Assembly: GCA_964019335.1 (NCBI GenBank)
Contig: OZ025691.1
Span: 124,001-188,000 of the forward strand
DNA from: Diplonema japonicum
Lineage: Eukaryota > Euglenozoa > Diplonemea > Diplonemida > Diplonemidae
Direction: 5' to 3'
Length of the DNA: 64,000 nucleotides
A program made the translations under genes and the position numbers. Positions 62,986-64,000 of this stretch are shown here, piece after piece; position 1 is the first letter of the stretch; each line of letters starts with the position of its first letter. The notes under the pieces were generated by a model, which saw nothing but the letters and a program-made list of their open reading frames with translations, did no database searches and was not told the origin of the DNA.

Positions 62986-64000
62986 TACCTTTAGGTTACT
63001 CGAGCTTTTAGAGATATGGGTTTTTTTCTTTTTTTTTTGTCAATCTTATCCCCTTTCCCCTTTTTTTTATTACTCGCGTGATCAATTCCCTTCACTTCCA
63101 TTTTTTTTTTTTTTTTTAAAGGTTCCCCTCCCACTTTTTCTCTTTCCAGAAATGGGTGGAAATGGGTGATGTGGGGACTCTTATTCTCTCGGTGCACCCC
63201 CCTCCTCCCCCTCCAGGATAAAAAGGAAGATAAAAAGAACATCATTTGTTTTTCTTGCTGTATCTCGTCTTCCGAGACATATGCTGAGGCTGCTATCTAA
63301 CAAGAGCTTTTCTAAGTTGTAAATCCCACTTCGTACCACCAGGGCTGTTCGGCTTTTAAAACAATAGATCTCTTTTCTTTTCTTTTTTTTTTTCCTTCTG
63401 ATTTATACTCCCCCTTCCGAAAAAAAAAAAAAAAAAAAAAAAAAAACGAAAGCAAGCACCAAGACCAGTCCTTACCTTTCCTCAGACGCCCCCCTCCCCT
63501 CCCTCCCGTTTCATTTTTGTTTAACCTATCTTGAGCGGTGTGATGATTGTGGCATGTTTTTTTTTTTTTTTTTTTCTCGTTTTTTGATAAAAAAAAAACA
63601 CTTTTTTTTTCTTCTTTTGTTCCCTAGCGTGCAAGATGGAGCAACCCAGTTTCTTGTACACCTACAAAAAAAAATAAGAGGAGGGGAAATAACGCAATCG
63701 AGATTCCTCAGCATGAACTGCCTTCAGGGGGGACATGGGGGTGGTAAAGTGGGTTTTTTCAAATTCGGAAATGCAGAACATTGGAGCCGCTTAAACCATG
63801 TAAAACGCCCCTTTCTCGACCAAAAAATCGATTTCCGCCCGGTACTTTTTACTTTTGGGCACCTACAAATCATTATTTTGCATTTTTAAAACTGGTGACC
63901 ACGGTTTGGTACCTGGCCTGTTGTCTCCCCTGTAGTTTCTGAGTTTTCTGAAAATTTTAGAATTTGACCATGGTTTGTTCCACCCTTTGAACGCGGCTCT
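62796..64000. other. Spacer to window end
   Basis: Homopolymer-rich to about 63540, with a complex stretch at 63240-63370 (small hairpin gtct-tccg-agac). From about 63620 the sequence becomes complex again. One open frame to 63889 is not convincing as a protein. The stretch at about 63855-63890 faintly resembles 7690-7722 near the piggyBac copy (tttgggcac ... attttgc), so it may be another decayed element. Confidence 0.4.

Overview
The window is nuclear DNA of a protist. Twenty-two protein genes are all read from the + strand. They are separated by unusual spacers made largely of homopolymer runs (A, T and C runs up to about 57 bases, and a 26-base G run). Many genes carry tiny GT..AG introns, mostly 33-60 bp, filled with the same homopolymers. 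Just before many start codons there is a pyrimidine tract, then an AG, then a short leader. Strict co-orientation plus an acceptor-like AG in front of intronless genes suggests polycistronic transcription with spliced-leader trans-splicing. A free-living euglenozoan such as a diplonemid is my leading guess. A dinoflagellate or perkinsid relative is the main alternative. No spliced-leader RNA gene was found, so the lineage is inference. The standard genetic code is used.

Layout. 0-5 kb: an unknown acidic protein, a cathepsin L-like protease and a GPR107-type seven-helix Golgi protein. 5-8 kb: a gene-free island of decayed mobile elements, including a frameshifted piggyBac transposase on the - strand. 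8-12.3 kb: an arginine-rich IQ-like protein, a coiled-coil protein and MOB1. 12.7-20.4 kb: a 2,536-residue membrane protein with a repetitive Cys-rich ectodomain and a coiled-coil tail. 21-27.6 kb: a leucine-rich-repeat/coiled-coil protein, a PLAC8 protein, a HAD+APH fusion and an acidic PDZ-like protein cut by a 200-N gap. 28-30 kb: spacer holding an isolated 78-nt piece of large-subunit rRNA. 30.5-38 kb: a coiled-coil protein and two tandem genes sharing an N-terminal domain, one ending in a CaaX box. 38-40 kb: a 580-bp terminal-inverted-repeat element and a palindromic locus with two identical initiator tRNA-Met genes and a candidate structured RNA. 40-52 kb: PA2G4/EBP1, a 1,554-residue multidomain protein, a coiled-coil protein, a small unknown protein and an NT-C2-like protein. 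52-62.4 kb: two NIPA-type magnesium transporter paralogues flanking a FYVE-C2-MCTP_C protein and a J-domain-less DnaJ protein. 62.4-64 kb: spacer with a candidate folded RNA of about 250 nt.

The identifiable genes do not form one pathway. Many fit endomembrane work (GPR107, FYVE-MCTP, NIPA, NT-C2) or coiled-coil cytoskeletal or flagellar work, as expected of polycistronic units that are not functional operons. The most unusual material is in the spacers and introns: homopolymer introns, a MITE-like family, inverted tRNA genes with a shared upstream element, and several folded-RNA islands.
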